Shown here in pieces: positions 1 through 6,961 of a stretch of DNA of 10,987 bases. The position numbers were made by a program, and so were the translations under genes. The notes beneath the pieces are model-generated. The model was not told the DNA's origin, searched no databases, and saw only the letters and a list, made by a program, of their open reading frames with translations. Origin of the DNA: Bacillota bacterium (GTDB taxonomy: Bacteria > Bacillota > Clostridia > Oscillospirales > Oscillospiraceae); assembly GCA_029268085.1 (NCBI GenBank), contig JAJUHD010000078.1, positions 1-10,987 of the forward strand, read 5' to 3'. How positions within the stretch are numbered: the stretch's first letter is position 1; every line of letters begins with the position of its first letter.

Positions 1-1
1 A

Positions 2-211
2 AACAAGATACCCGGCGACCCTCTGAGCGCAAAGGAAACGAGCGGTCTGCGTCTCGGCACCGCAGCCGTTACGGCTCGCGGCTTTGTCGGCGAAGACATT
101 GTTGAAGTGGCTGACCTTATCAGTCTTGCAATAAGGGATTTCGACGGCCAGAAGGATAATATCGCGAGCCGCGTTACCGCTCTCTGCAAAAAATATCCCC
201 TGTACGAATAA
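2..211 (+). CDS. glyA: Serine hydroxymethyltransferase, C-terminal end (partial)
   Basis: This is the last 69 codons of a gene that begins before the window; it reads from base 2 and stops at TAA 209-211. The product is the PLP-dependent enzyme that interconverts serine plus tetrahydrofolate with glycine plus methylene-tetrahydrofolate in the cytoplasm. What is seen: the residues TSGLRLGTAAVTARGF match the conserved C-terminal SHMT segment (TSG-R-GT-A-TTRG), whose arginine binds the substrate carboxylate. Then comes the usual helix of the EDIVEVADLI type and a short tail ending KKYPLYE. The family is about 410-420 residues long, so roughly the first five sixths lies outside. A hairpin at 271-301 follows the stop. 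Identification is firm for the family, although only the tail is visible. Confidence 0.9.
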   Translation, partial: NKIPGDPLSAKETSGLRLGTAAVTARGFVGEDIVEVADLISLAIRDFDGQKDNIASRVTALCKKYPLYE

Positions 212-336
212 GAATCCAGCGTTTATAATAAAAACAGGGAACACTATATCGGCTGCATATCAGCACAAGCAGAGCCGACGGGGATATCCTCTGTCGGCTC
301 TTTGGATACCCGTCGTTCATATAAGGAGGTACGGTT
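212..336 (+). promoter_or_regulatory. glyA-rarA intergenic leader with possible promoter and alternative RNA folds
   Basis: This 125-base gap contains a good -10 box, TATAAT at 224-229. No convincing -35 box lies 16-18 bases upstream (the best is TGTACG at 201-206), so the promoter is uncertain. Further on are a small hairpin (GCTG 252-255 with CAGC 261-264), a strong hairpin at 271-301, and the rarA ribosome binding site AAGGAGGT at 323-330. The segment TCGGCT at 249-254 is complementary to AGCCGA at 273-278. It could therefore compete with the strong hairpin, the layout of an attenuator. No known riboswitch class was recognised. Confidence 0.4.
271..301 (+). terminator. Strong hairpin after glyA (terminator or attenuator)
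   Basis: AGAGCCGAC at 271-279 pairs perfectly with GTCGGCTCT at 293-301, giving a 9-bp GC-rich stem with a 13-base loop. It lies 59 bases after the glyA stop and 35 bases before rarA. The tail after the stem is only TTTGG-like, with no long T run. Intrinsic termination may therefore be partial, or the element may be a leader structure rather than a full terminator. Confidence 0.5.
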
Positions 337-1596
337 ATGTACAGGCCGCTTGCCGACGAGCTGCGCCCGAGATCATTGGACGATGTCGTCGGGCAGTCAG
401 AGATTTTGGGCAAAAACTCAATGCTTCGCCGCATCATAGACTCCAAGCAGATCCCGAACATGATATTCTACGGTCCTTCAGGCACCGGCAAAACGACCGT
501 TGCAAGCATCATCGCGGATAAGACGAACCGTACTCTGCGCAAGCTCAATGCGACGACTGCCGGTATCGCCGATATCAAGGCTATCATAGACGAGCTAGAC
601 ACCCTGATTGCGCCAGAGGGAGTGCTCCTCTATCTCGACGAGATCCAATATTTTAATAAAAAGCAGCAGCAGTCGCTTTTGGAATTTATCGAAAACGGCA
701 AGATAACGCTCATCGCCTCCACAACGGAAAACCCGTATTTTTATGTCTTCAATGCGATCCTGAGCCGCTCTACGATTTTTGAGTTTAAGCAGATATCGGC
801 GACGGACTGCGAAAAGGCGGTTCTTCGCGCTCTTCACTTTCTGGAGGAACGCGACAGAGTTCAAATCGTTTGCGAGGACGGAGTAACTGAGCATATCGCG
901 AGAAGCTGCGGCGGCGATGTGCGCAAGGCGATAAACGCGATTGAACTTCTATACAGCGCATCGAAAGGCGCCTCAAGCAAGGTCGCTATCAATCTTACAG
1001 ACGCGGAGCAGGTCTCACAGAAGAGCGCCATGCGCTATGACCGCGACGGCGACGCGCATTTCGATATACTCTCGGCTCTCATGAAATCGCTGCGCGGAAG
1101 CGATCCCGACGCCGCCCTGCATTACCTTGCGCGACTTCTGGAGGCGGGAGACCTTGCCGGCGCGTGCAGACGCATCCTCTGCTCGGCCAGCGAGGATATC
1201 GGGCTTGCTTATCCAATGGCAGTGCCGATAGTCAAGGCTTGCGTGGATTCCGCACTGCAGCTTGGTCTGCCCGAAGCGCAGCTGCCTCTTGCTGAAGCGG
1301 TAATATTGCTTGCGACCGCCCCAAAGTCAAACAGCGCCGTCATGGCGATAGGTTCGGCTATGGCAGACGTCAAGGCTGGAAAGGTCGGCAATATTCCGCG
1401 TGAGCTGCAGAACGTCCACGCGGATTCAACGGAGTTTAAGCGCGAGCAGAATTATAAATACCCCCACAGCTACCCTAACCACTGGGTAAAGCAGCAATAT
1501 TTGCCTGATGAGCTCAATGGCACAAGGTACTACGAATACGGCGACAATAAGACCGAGCAGGCTGCAAAAAATTACTGGGATCAAATAAAGAAGTGA
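337..1596 (+). CDS. rarA: RarA/MgsA replication-associated AAA+ ATPase
   Basis: This is a cytoplasmic clamp-loader-like AAA+ ATPase of the RarA (MgsA, YrvN, WRNIP1) family, known to act at stalled replication forks and single-strand DNA junctions. Seen in the 419-residue product: Walker A GPSGTGKTT at 46-54, Walker B LLYLDEIQ at 97-104, sensor 1 region STTENP near 128-133, the SRS arginine-finger segment at 143-145, and sensor 2 GGDVRKA at 192-198. The usual C-terminal tetramerisation domain follows, with the late HADSTEFKREQNYKYPH region close to the family's end motif. Length is normal for the family. The ATG at 337 is preceded by AAGGAGGT with a 6-base gap, so the start is well supported. 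The next gene begins within ten bases of the stop, indicating co-transcription. It differs from the clamp-loader proteins DnaX/RuvB by the TENP and GGDVRKA motifs. Confidence 0.95.
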   Translation: MYRPLADELRPRSLDDVVGQSEILGKNSMLRRIIDSKQIPNMIFYGPSGTGKTTVASIIADKTNRTLRKLNATTAGIADIKAIIDELDTLIAPEGVLLYLDEIQYFNKKQQQSLLEFIENGKITLIASTTENPYFYVFNAILSRSTIFEFKQISATDCEKAVLRALHFLEERDRVQIVCEDGVTEHIARSCGGDVRKAINAIELLYSASKGASSKVAINLTDAEQVSQKSAMRYDRDGDAHFDILSALMKSLRGSDPDAALHYLARLLEAGDLAGACRRILCSASEDIGLAYPMAVPIVKACVDSALQLGLPEAQLPLAEAVILLATAPKSNSAVMAIGSAMADVKAGKVGNIPRELQNVHADSTEFKREQNYKYPHSYPNHWVKQQYLPDELNGTRYYEYGDNKTEQAAKNYWDQIKK

Positions 1597-1605
1597 GGGA
1601 TGACC

Positions 1606-1800
1606 GTGGATATCAGAGTTGGCGATATTCTGACAATGAAAAAAGCCCATCCCTGCGGAGAAAAACGCTGGCTTGTCCTGCGCACGGGAATGGACTTTAA
1701 GCTCCGCTGTCTCGGCTGCGGGCACGAGGTAATGGGCGCAAGGAGTAAGTTCGAGCGAAATATACGCGCCGTGGAGCGCAAGGAAGAAATTAACAAGTAA
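1606..1800 (+). CDS. DUF951 family small protein
   Basis: This small, basic protein of about 64 residues belongs to DUF951 (YyzM-like in Bacillus), whose function is unknown. Seen: the family pattern VGDI-TMKK-HPCG near the N-terminus, then KLRCLGCGHEVM and RSKFERN. The three cysteines (HPCG, CLGC) could bind metal or nucleic acid, but that is inference. Start choice: an in-frame ATG at 1600 would give 66 residues, but the GAGG at 1595-1598 sits only one base before it. The same GAGG lies 7 bases before the GTG at 1606, so GTG 1606 is preferred. The GAGG overlaps the rarA stop codon (TGA 1594-1596), suggesting translational coupling. The stop is TAA at 1798-1800. Confidence 0.85.
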   Translation: MDIRVGDILTMKKAHPCGEKRWLVLRTGMDFKLRCLGCGHEVMGARSKFERNIRAVERKEEINK

Positions 1801-1817
1801 AAATGATATAACTAATA

Positions 1818-1851
1818 GGGGGTGTAGCAAAACAAAAATTGCTGCACCCCC
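1818..1851. terminator. Bidirectional terminator between converging operons
   Basis: GGGGGTGTAGCAA (1818-1830) pairs with TTGCTGCACCCCC (1839-1851). The stem is 13 bp with one G-T wobble and an 8-base A-rich loop. It lies 17 bases after the DUF951 stop (plus) and 37 bases after the potD stop (minus). On the minus strand the tail is T-rich (TATTAGTTATATCATTTTT). On the plus strand the tail is TTCAGAAAG, a poor T run. The element therefore looks better suited to ending the pot operon, and may stop rarA-DUF951 less completely. Confidence 0.8.
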
Positions 1852-1888
1852 TTCAGAAAGCGTCACAACACCAAAATATACGCTTCTT

Positions 1889-2932
1889 TTATGATTTTAG
1901 TTTTACCCACATCTCGTCGTAGTAATCAAGAGTTTCCTGCGGGAGATTGACGTATGTCTCACATTTGGAGAGAACAGCATCGTCGGGGTACATGACCGAC
2001 TTTGCAAGGTCGTCTACGTCAATCAAATTCTTTACTTCCTTGTTGGGGCTTGTATAGCCGATTATTTCGGAGTTTGCCTTGCTCTGCTCCGTGCCGGTCA
2101 TGAAGTTTATAAACGCCTCGGCATTCTCCTTGTTTTCGGCGTTCTTCAGAACACACATCGCGTCCACAAAAACATTCGAGCCTTCCTTGGGAATGCAGAA
2201 CTTCAGGTTTGGGTTAGTCTCGTGCATCGTAAGATAGTCGCCGGCATAGTATGCGCCGATTGCCGCTTCGCCGCTCTCGAGCTTATCGAAGATTTGATCC
2301 ATAACGTAGCCCTGCAGGATCGGCTTCTGCTGTTTCAGCAGCTCAAAAGCCTCGTTGAGTTCGTTTTTATCGGTCGTATTTAGAGAATAGCCAAGGTACT
2401 TGAGCGCGATGCCCATCGCGTCGCGGGAGTTGTCAAACATCAAAATGTTGCCGGAGTTCTTTTCGTCAAAGAGGGCTCCCCAGCTGTCCACCTCACCGAC
2501 TACGGCCGGATCGTAAATGATCCCTACCGTGCCCCACATATATGGCACGCTGTACTTATTCTCGGGGTCATAATCCATATTCTTCAGGCCGTCCTCGATG
2601 AGCGAATAGTTGGGAATCTTGGAAAAATCGAGAGGCTCAAGCATATCCTCATCAATAAGGCGGGAGATCATATAGTCAGAGGGGATAACGACATCGTAGC
2701 TGACGCCGCCCTGCTTGAGGACGGAATACATCTGCTCGTTGGATTCGTAGGTCTTGTAGTTGACCTTGATGCCCGTTTCGTTTTCGAACTGTGCAAGAAG
2801 GTCCATGTCGATGTATTCGCCCCAGTTGTAAACGTTGACAACACCCTTTGAGGCGGTCTTTCCGCCTCCGCAGCCGGAAAAAAGGCAGACGAGCATCACA
2901 GCACAGATTACAATTGAGAGTGTCTTTTTCAT
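1889..2932 (-). CDS. potD: Spermidine/putrescine-binding lipoprotein PotD
   Basis: This is the extracellular substrate-binding protein of the polyamine ABC importer, lipid-anchored to the membrane. Seen in the 347-residue product: a lipoprotein signal peptide (MKK, hydrophobic stretch 5-18, lipobox FSGC with the lipidated Cys at 21) and a short GGGK linker. The mature family opening VNVYNWGEYID follows, with the VIPSDYMISRL and YMWGTVGIIYD segments typical of PotD/PotF-type proteins. Length is normal. The ATG at 2932-2930 overlaps the potC stop (ATGA) and is preceded by AAAGGAG at a usual distance, so start and coupling are clear. It is last in the potABCD operon and is followed by the hairpin at 1818-1851. 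Whether it prefers spermidine or putrescine cannot be told by eye. Confidence 0.93.
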   Translation of the reverse strand: MKKTLSIVICAVMLVCLFSGCGGGKTASKGVVNVYNWGEYIDMDLLAQFENETGIKVNYKTYESNEQMYSVLKQGGVSYDVVIPSDYMISRLIDEDMLEPLDFSKIPNYSLIEDGLKNMDYDPENKYSVPYMWGTVGIIYDPAVVGEVDSWGALFDEKNSGNILMFDNSRDAMGIALKYLGYSLNTTDKNELNEAFELLKQQKPILQGYVMDQIFDKLESGEAAIGAYYAGDYLTMHETNPNLKFCIPKEGSNVFVDAMCVLKNAENKENAEAFINFMTGTEQSKANSEIIGYTSPNKEVKNLIDVDDLAKSVMYPDDAVLSKCETYVNLPQETLDYYDEMWVKLKS

Positions 2933-3759
2933 TCAAGTGCTCCTTTCAGCATTGCATCTTTCTTTATCTCGACCTTATGCTGCCGCGCTTCGCGCACGTT
3001 GACTATGACAAGGAGAATCAGAACGACTGCAAAGAGTATAGTGGAAATGGCGTTTATCTTCGGGCTTATCCTTTTGCGCGTCATGGCGTAGATCGTCATG
3101 GAAAGCGTCTGTACGCTGCTTCCCGCCGTGAAGTAGCTTATGACGAAATCGTCCACCGACATCGTGAAGGCTATCAGCAGTCCGTTTATTATGCCCGGCA
3201 TTATCTCCGGTATTATGACCTTGTATATCGTCTGGAACCATGTGCAGCCGAGATCCTGCGCCGCTTCAAAAAGGTTGCGGTCAAGCTGGTAGAGCTTCGG
3301 CATAACCGAGAGGATAACATAAGGGATATCGAAGCTTATGTGCGCGATGAGCAGGGTGCCGAAGCCGAGCTGGAAGTTCAGTATAGCGCCCGCGGAAACA
3401 AACAGCAGGGAAAGCGAAACGCCCGTTATGATATCCGCGTTGATAACTGGGATGTTGTTAACCAGAAGAAGCGGGCTGCGCCAGTTCTTCTTCATATTAT
3501 AAAAGCCGATCGCGGCAAAGGTACCGATTACCGCTGCAACGGCTGATGCTATAACGGACACTTCAAGCGTCGTCCGCAGCGATGACATTATCAGGCTGTC
3601 CCTGAAAAGCTCCCTGTACCAGTCGAGTGTAAAGCCCGACCAAATTGTCCTGCTCTTTGTGGAGTTAAACGAGAAAACTATCAGAACGACGATGGGCGCA
3701 TAAAGAAAAACATAAGTGAGAGCGGAAAAAATTTTCCCGCCGGTATGCCTCTTTGTCAC
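2929..3759 (-). CDS. potC: Spermidine/putrescine ABC transporter permease PotC
   Basis: This is one of the two membrane subunits forming the polyamine channel with PotB; PotA drives it. Seen in 276 residues: about six hydrophobic segments (roughly 13-31, 66-87, 98-125, 133-152, 187-207, 240-257). The cytoplasmic EAA loop EAAQDLG at 165-171, followed by IIPEIMPGI, docks onto the ATPase. PotC-type features are the opening LYAPIVVLIVFSFN and the late SVDDFVISYF. The start codon is GTG at 3759-3757, overlapping the potB stop as GTGA, with AGGCGG (close to AGGAGG) four bases upstream. No in-frame ATG lies nearby. The stop overlaps the potD start by four bases. Confidence 0.92.
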   Translation of the reverse strand: MTKRHTGGKIFSALTYVFLYAPIVVLIVFSFNSTKSRTIWSGFTLDWYRELFRDSLIMSSLRTTLEVSVIASAVAAVIGTFAAIGFYNMKKNWRSPLLLVNNIPVINADIITGVSLSLLFVSAGAILNFQLGFGTLLIAHISFDIPYVILSVMPKLYQLDRNLFEAAQDLGCTWFQTIYKVIIPEIMPGIINGLLIAFTMSVDDFVISYFTAGSSVQTLSMTIYAMTRKRISPKINAISTILFAVVLILLVIVNVREARQHKVEIKKDAMLKGALE

Positions 3760-4649
3760 ATCACCACCGCCTGTTCTTCGCCCTCGCCGAACTTGCTCAT
3801 GACGCTCATGCAGATAACCACGATGACCATCATTATGAGGGAGATTGCGGAGCCCAGATGAGGATTGTATGCGGCTCCCGTGAACTGCATCTCAATAAGG
3901 TCGCCGAGGAGCATGACCGTTCCGTTAGAGAGGAGCTTTGAAATGACAAAAGTTGAAACGGCAGGTACAAAGACCATTGTGATGCCGCTTATAACGCCCG
4001 AAAGGCTGAGCGGAAAAATCACCCTTCGGAAGACCGTCCCGCTGTTCGCGCCGAGGTCCTGCGCAGCTTCGATTACGAAGGGGTCGATTTTGACAATGAC
4101 GCTTTGGATAGGCAGAATCATAAACGGCAGATAGTTATATACCATGCCGAGGATGACGGCCCCGTCCGTATTGATAAGCTGGAAATGCGTTATAGGAGTG
4201 TATCCGGGGTCTCCCGCGTGCAGGGAGTTTATCAGGTCAAAAACACCGATCGACGCGAGAAGACGGTTGATAAGCCCCGTGTTCTCCAGCAGTGACATCC
4301 AAGCATAGGTGCGCAGCAGGAAATTTATCCACATGGGAAGCATTATGAGCATAAGAAGGACGCGCTGTGTCTTCGGGGGCGTGCGGCTGATAGTCAGGGC
4401 GACGGGATAGCCGATCAGAATGCAGATAAGCGTAGCAATGAACGCAAGCCAGAGGCTCCGGCCGAAAACGGGGGCATAGCTTATCATACCCGCAAAATTG
4501 TCCAGCGTAAACGTGTTTTGCGCACTTGAAAACGCATAGACAGCGATAAGTATAATAGGAATTACGACGAAAAGCGCCATCCATAGGACATAGGGATAAG
4601 CGAAGGATTGCCTGTGGTAGCGGTCGAAAAAAGCCCTTTCCTTATTCAT
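3756..4649 (-). CDS. potB: Spermidine/putrescine ABC transporter permease PotB
   Basis: This is the second membrane subunit of the polyamine importer. Seen: about six hydrophobic segments (first near 20-40), the EAA loop EAAQDLG at 194-200 followed by VIFPLSLSGVI, and the family stretch WINFLLRTYAWMSLLENTGLIN. Start choice: an ATG at 4667 gives 303 residues but has no ribosome binding site. The in-frame ATG at 4649 (MNKERAFF, 297 residues) has GGAGG at 4658-4662 with an 8-base gap and is preferred. From there the gene overlaps the end of potA by 8 bases. A polar loop near residues 140-160 looks longer than in the PotB proteins I recall. Confidence 0.92.
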   Translation of the reverse strand: MNKERAFFDRYHRQSFAYPYVLWMALFVVIPIILIAVYAFSSAQNTFTLDNFAGMISYAPVFGRSLWLAFIATLICILIGYPVALTISRTPPKTQRVLLMLIMLPMWINFLLRTYAWMSLLENTGLINRLLASIGVFDLINSLHAGDPGYTPITHFQLINTDGAVILGMVYNYLPFMILPIQSVIVKIDPFVIEAAQDLGANSGTVFRRVIFPLSLSGVISGITMVFVPAVSTFVISKLLSNGTVMLLGDLIEMQFTGAAYNPHLGSAISLIMMVIVVICMSVMSKFGEGEEQAVVM

Positions 4650-5778
4650 CTTCCTGCCCTCCGTCATCCGGAGCGGCGGAAAGCTCGTCGTATTCCGCGC
4701 TGTAGGAGCTGTAGTCTCCGTAAAGACCCGAATACTCGCTCTTCTTCATGATGTGGAACCCGTCGGGGTCGATCTTCACGCCGATTTTAGCTCCGACGGG
4801 CGAATGGTCGGTGGTCTGAATAAGCCACTTGAAGCCTTGGAAATCGACGATTATATCGTACTGCATGCCCTTGAAGGTGACATCGGTGACCGTGCCTGTT
4901 ATCTGCCCCTGAGGAACGGGGACGATATCGATATCCTCCGGGCGCACGACGACATCGACAGGCTCGTTCGGGGCAAAGCCCTTGTCTAGGCATTCGAAAT
5001 CCCTGCCGTACATACGGACGACGCGGTCTGAAACCATCACGCCGTCAATGATATTGCTCTCTCCGATAAAATCCGCGACAAAAGCGTTTTTCGGTTCGTT
5101 GTATATGTCCAAAGGAGTGCCTATCTGCTGGATCTCGCCCTTGTTCATGACAACGACGGTATCCGACATAGTCAGGGCTTCCTCCTGATCATGCGTCACA
5201 TAAATAAAAGTGATGCCCACCTGCTGCTGGATCTGCTTCAGCTCGCGCTGCATATCCTTGCGGAGCTTAAGATCCAAAGCGCCGAGCGGTTCGTCGAGAA
5301 GCAGCACCTGCGGCCTGTTTACAACTGCTCTGGCTATGGCAACGCGCTGCTGCTGTCCGCCGGAAAGCTGGCTGACAGAGCGTTTCTCATAGCCTTTGAG
5401 CGCGACAAGCTCCAGAGCTTCGTGCACTCTTCGCGTTATCTCCTGTTCCGTGAGCCTCGGTCTCTGGATTCTCAGACCGAAAGCGATATTCTCGAAAACA
5501 TTCAGATGCGTGAAAAGTGCATACTTCTGAAAAACCGTGTTGATCTTGCGCTTGTGAGGCGGAACATCATTGATCGTCACACCGTCGAAAATCACCTTTC
5601 CGGAATCGGGTCTCAAAAAGCCGCCGATTATGCGCAGAGTTGTCGTTTTTCCGCAGCCCGAGGGACCGAGCAGTGTGAGAAATTCTTTATCCTTGATAGC
5701 TAAATTGATTGAGTCAAGTACGACCTCGCCGTCAAATTCCTTACGGCAATTCTCCAGTCGTATGAGTTCTTTGGCCAT
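4642..5778 (-). CDS. potA: Spermidine/putrescine ABC transporter ATP-binding protein PotA
   Basis: This is the cytoplasmic ATPase that powers polyamine uptake through PotB and PotC. Seen in 378 residues: Walker A GPSGCGKTT at 38-46, Q-loop FQKYALF at 83-89, signature LSGGQQQR at 138-145, Walker B VLLLDEP at 158-164, D-loop GALD at 166-169, H-loop His196. A C-terminal TOBE-type regulatory domain spans about 225-345. The last 35 residues form an odd Tyr/Ser-rich then acidic tail. The ATG at 5778-5776 follows AAGGGGG with a 6-base gap. It is first in potABCD, behind a leader of about 140 bases with a promoter and a strong hairpin. Sequence alone does not exclude a related organic-cation substrate, but the four-gene order fits polyamines. 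Confidence 0.94.
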   Translation of the reverse strand: MAKELIRLENCRKEFDGEVVLDSINLAIKDKEFLTLLGPSGCGKTTTLRIIGGFLRPDSGKVIFDGVTINDVPPHKRKINTVFQKYALFTHLNVFENIAFGLRIQRPRLTEQEITRRVHEALELVALKGYEKRSVSQLSGGQQQRVAIARAVVNRPQVLLLDEPLGALDLKLRKDMQRELKQIQQQVGITFIYVTHDQEEALTMSDTVVVMNKGEIQQIGTPLDIYNEPKNAFVADFIGESNIIDGVMVSDRVVRMYGRDFECLDKGFAPNEPVDVVVRPEDIDIVPVPQGQITGTVTDVTFKGMQYDIIVDFQGFKWLIQTTDHSPVGAKIGVKIDPDGFHIMKKSEYSGLYGDYSSYSAEYDELSAAPDDGGQEDE

Positions 5779-5797
5779 TGGCGTCCCCCTTCTGTTG

Positions 5798-5851
5798 ATA
5801 CCGGCGGGGTACGCAAGCCAAAGTGTGCGTATCGTCCTTATAAGCCGGTAT
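5798..5851 (-). promoter_or_regulatory. Two-tier hairpin in the potA 5' leader
   Basis: In the untranslated leader, ATACCGGC (5798-5805) and GCCGGTAT (5844-5851) form a perfect 8-bp outer stem. Nested within it, TACGCA (5810-5815) and TGCGTA (5826-5831) form a 6-bp inner stem. No T run follows, so it does not look like a terminator. It ends seven bases before the potA Shine-Dalgarno AAGGGGG. The CCCC (on the transcript) between the two stems could alternatively pair with that GGGG. A role in controlling potA translation is inference; no known riboswitch family was recognised. Confidence 0.5.
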
Positions 5852-5925
5852 TTCCCGATTTTATTCCGTTTCGCGCCATATTCTCCGCCAGTATCCAGAA
5901 TACTTGGATTTTTAGCGCAGAACTC

Positions 5926-5954
5926 AATATATATATAAAAATGTCAATTGTCAA
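5926..5954 (-). promoter_or_regulatory. Promoter for potABCD overlapping the upstream gene's 3' end
   Basis: On the minus strand, -35 TTGACA (5954-5949) and -10 TATATT (5931-5926) are separated by exactly 17 bases. This is a strong vegetative sigma-factor match with one mismatch. The -35 box lies in the last codons of the pseudouridine synthase gene, just before its TGA stop. A second TTGACA directly follows but lacks a good -10 box. Transcription would start near 5919, giving a leader of about 140 bases. Confidence 0.75.
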
Positions 5955-6921
5955 CGGAAAAATCAAAATCAAAATATTTTTTGGCAAATTCTACGTTTTC
6001 AACCGAAAAGCTCTGGCCTTTCAGGTAGTTGAGCGCTCCCGCATCAGTCCCGAAAACGAATTTCAGGCGGTAGGAATAAAGCGCCTGACCCTTCTCGCCA
6101 AACTCCCTGTTCTTTTGCTCCGTCCCGTATTTTCCGTCGCCGAGGAGCGGAGTTCCGTTTGCGGCCATCTGCGCGCGAATCTGGTGAGTGCGGCCCGTGA
6201 GAAGGCGGCATTCGACAAGCGAGAGCCCGTTTTCAGTCTTCAGCGTTCGGTATTCGGTAACAGCTTCCTTTGCCCCCGGGCAGTTCCGTTTTTTTACATA
6301 GACCTGATTTTTTGACGCGTCCTTGAATATCCAGTCTTTTAGAACGCCCTCTCTCGGATTCGGCCTTCCGATTACGGCACAGAGATAATACTTGTCGATC
6401 TCCCTGTCCTTTATCTTTTCGTTCATTATACGCAGGGCCTCGGCGTTTTTTGCGGCAATCACGATGCCGCCCGTATTGCGGTCGATACGGTTGCAGAGAG
6501 CCGGTGCGAAGGCGTTCTCGCGTTTTGGGTTCCACTCACCCTTCTGAAATAAGTAAGCCTGAATGTTTGCTATCAGCGTATCGTAGGCCCACTCGCCTGC
6601 GCTGTGGCAGAGCACGCCCGGTTTCTTGTCTGCAAGCAGGATGTTGTCATCCTCGTAAACTATGCTGAGCTTCGGGTTCGACACCTTCAGGTAGGCGTTC
6701 TCCTCGGTCGGAGTTTCAAAAAACTCGTCATTTATATAAAGCTGCAGAACGTCGCCCTGTTTCACCTTTTCGTCGCGCTTTGCCCCCTTGCCGTTGAGCT
6801 TAATGCGTTTGAGGCGTATATATTTCTGCAAAAGCGACTCGGGCAGAAGCGGAACCGCCTTGCCTACGAAGCGGTCAAGGCGCTGATCCGCGTCATTTTT
6901 TGAAACGAAAAGTTCTTTCAT
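5944..6921 (-). CDS. RluA-family (RluC/RluD-like) 23S rRNA pseudouridine synthase
   Basis: This is a cytoplasmic enzyme that isomerises specific uridines in RNA, most likely 23S rRNA, to pseudouridine. Seen in 325 residues: an N-terminal S4-like RNA-binding region (DQRLDRFVGK near 12-21 through VKQGDVLQLYI near 63), then the RluA catalytic core. The active-site motif is CNRIDRNTGGIVI with catalytic Asp at 147, in place of the usual HRLDxxTSG. The late motifs are YYLCAVIGR and LLTGRTHQIRAQMA, followed by GTPLLGDGKYG. The ATG at 6921 is preceded by GGAG with an 8-base gap. Two possible promoters lie upstream in the divergent region. Paralogues RluA, RluC and RluD cannot be separated by eye, so no symbol is given. 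The stop overlaps the potA promoter. Confidence 0.9.
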   Translation of the reverse strand: MKELFVSKNDADQRLDRFVGKAVPLLPESLLQKYIRLKRIKLNGKGAKRDEKVKQGDVLQLYINDEFFETPTEENAYLKVSNPKLSIVYEDDNILLADKKPGVLCHSAGEWAYDTLIANIQAYLFQKGEWNPKRENAFAPALCNRIDRNTGGIVIAAKNAEALRIMNEKIKDREIDKYYLCAVIGRPNPREGVLKDWIFKDASKNQVYVKKRNCPGAKEAVTEYRTLKTENGLSLVECRLLTGRTHQIRAQMAANGTPLLGDGKYGTEQKNREFGEKGQALYSYRLKFVFGTDAGALNYLKGQSFSVENVEFAKKYFDFDFSVDN

Positions 6922-6961
6922 CAGTTTTTCTCCGAATAAGTTTGAAAATTCCTTAAAAGGT

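Noticed and set aside
212..336. Possible 6S RNA, because 6S genes are often found near rarA in Firmicutes
   Set aside because: The gap is only 125 bases including the rarA ribosome binding site, shorter than a 6S RNA. No long imperfect helix with a central bubble can be drawn.
2848..3546. Long open frame of 232 codons on the plus strand opposite potC and the start of potD
   Set aside because: It is antisense to well-identified genes, has low-complexity Arg/Tyr-rich translation, no ribosome binding site and no recognisable family.
4650..4667. Upstream ATG start for potB at 4667
   Set aside because: No Shine-Dalgarno precedes it. GGAGG at 4658-4662 lies inside this extension and is properly placed for ATG 4649.
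5191..5703. Open frame of 170 codons on the plus strand inside potA
   Set aside because: It is a shadow of the ABC ATPase coding sequence; the potA motifs on the other strand explain the region fully.
5926..5940. TATATATATA run before potA as a microsatellite of interest
   Set aside because: It is short and is explained as the spacer and -10 part of the potA promoter.
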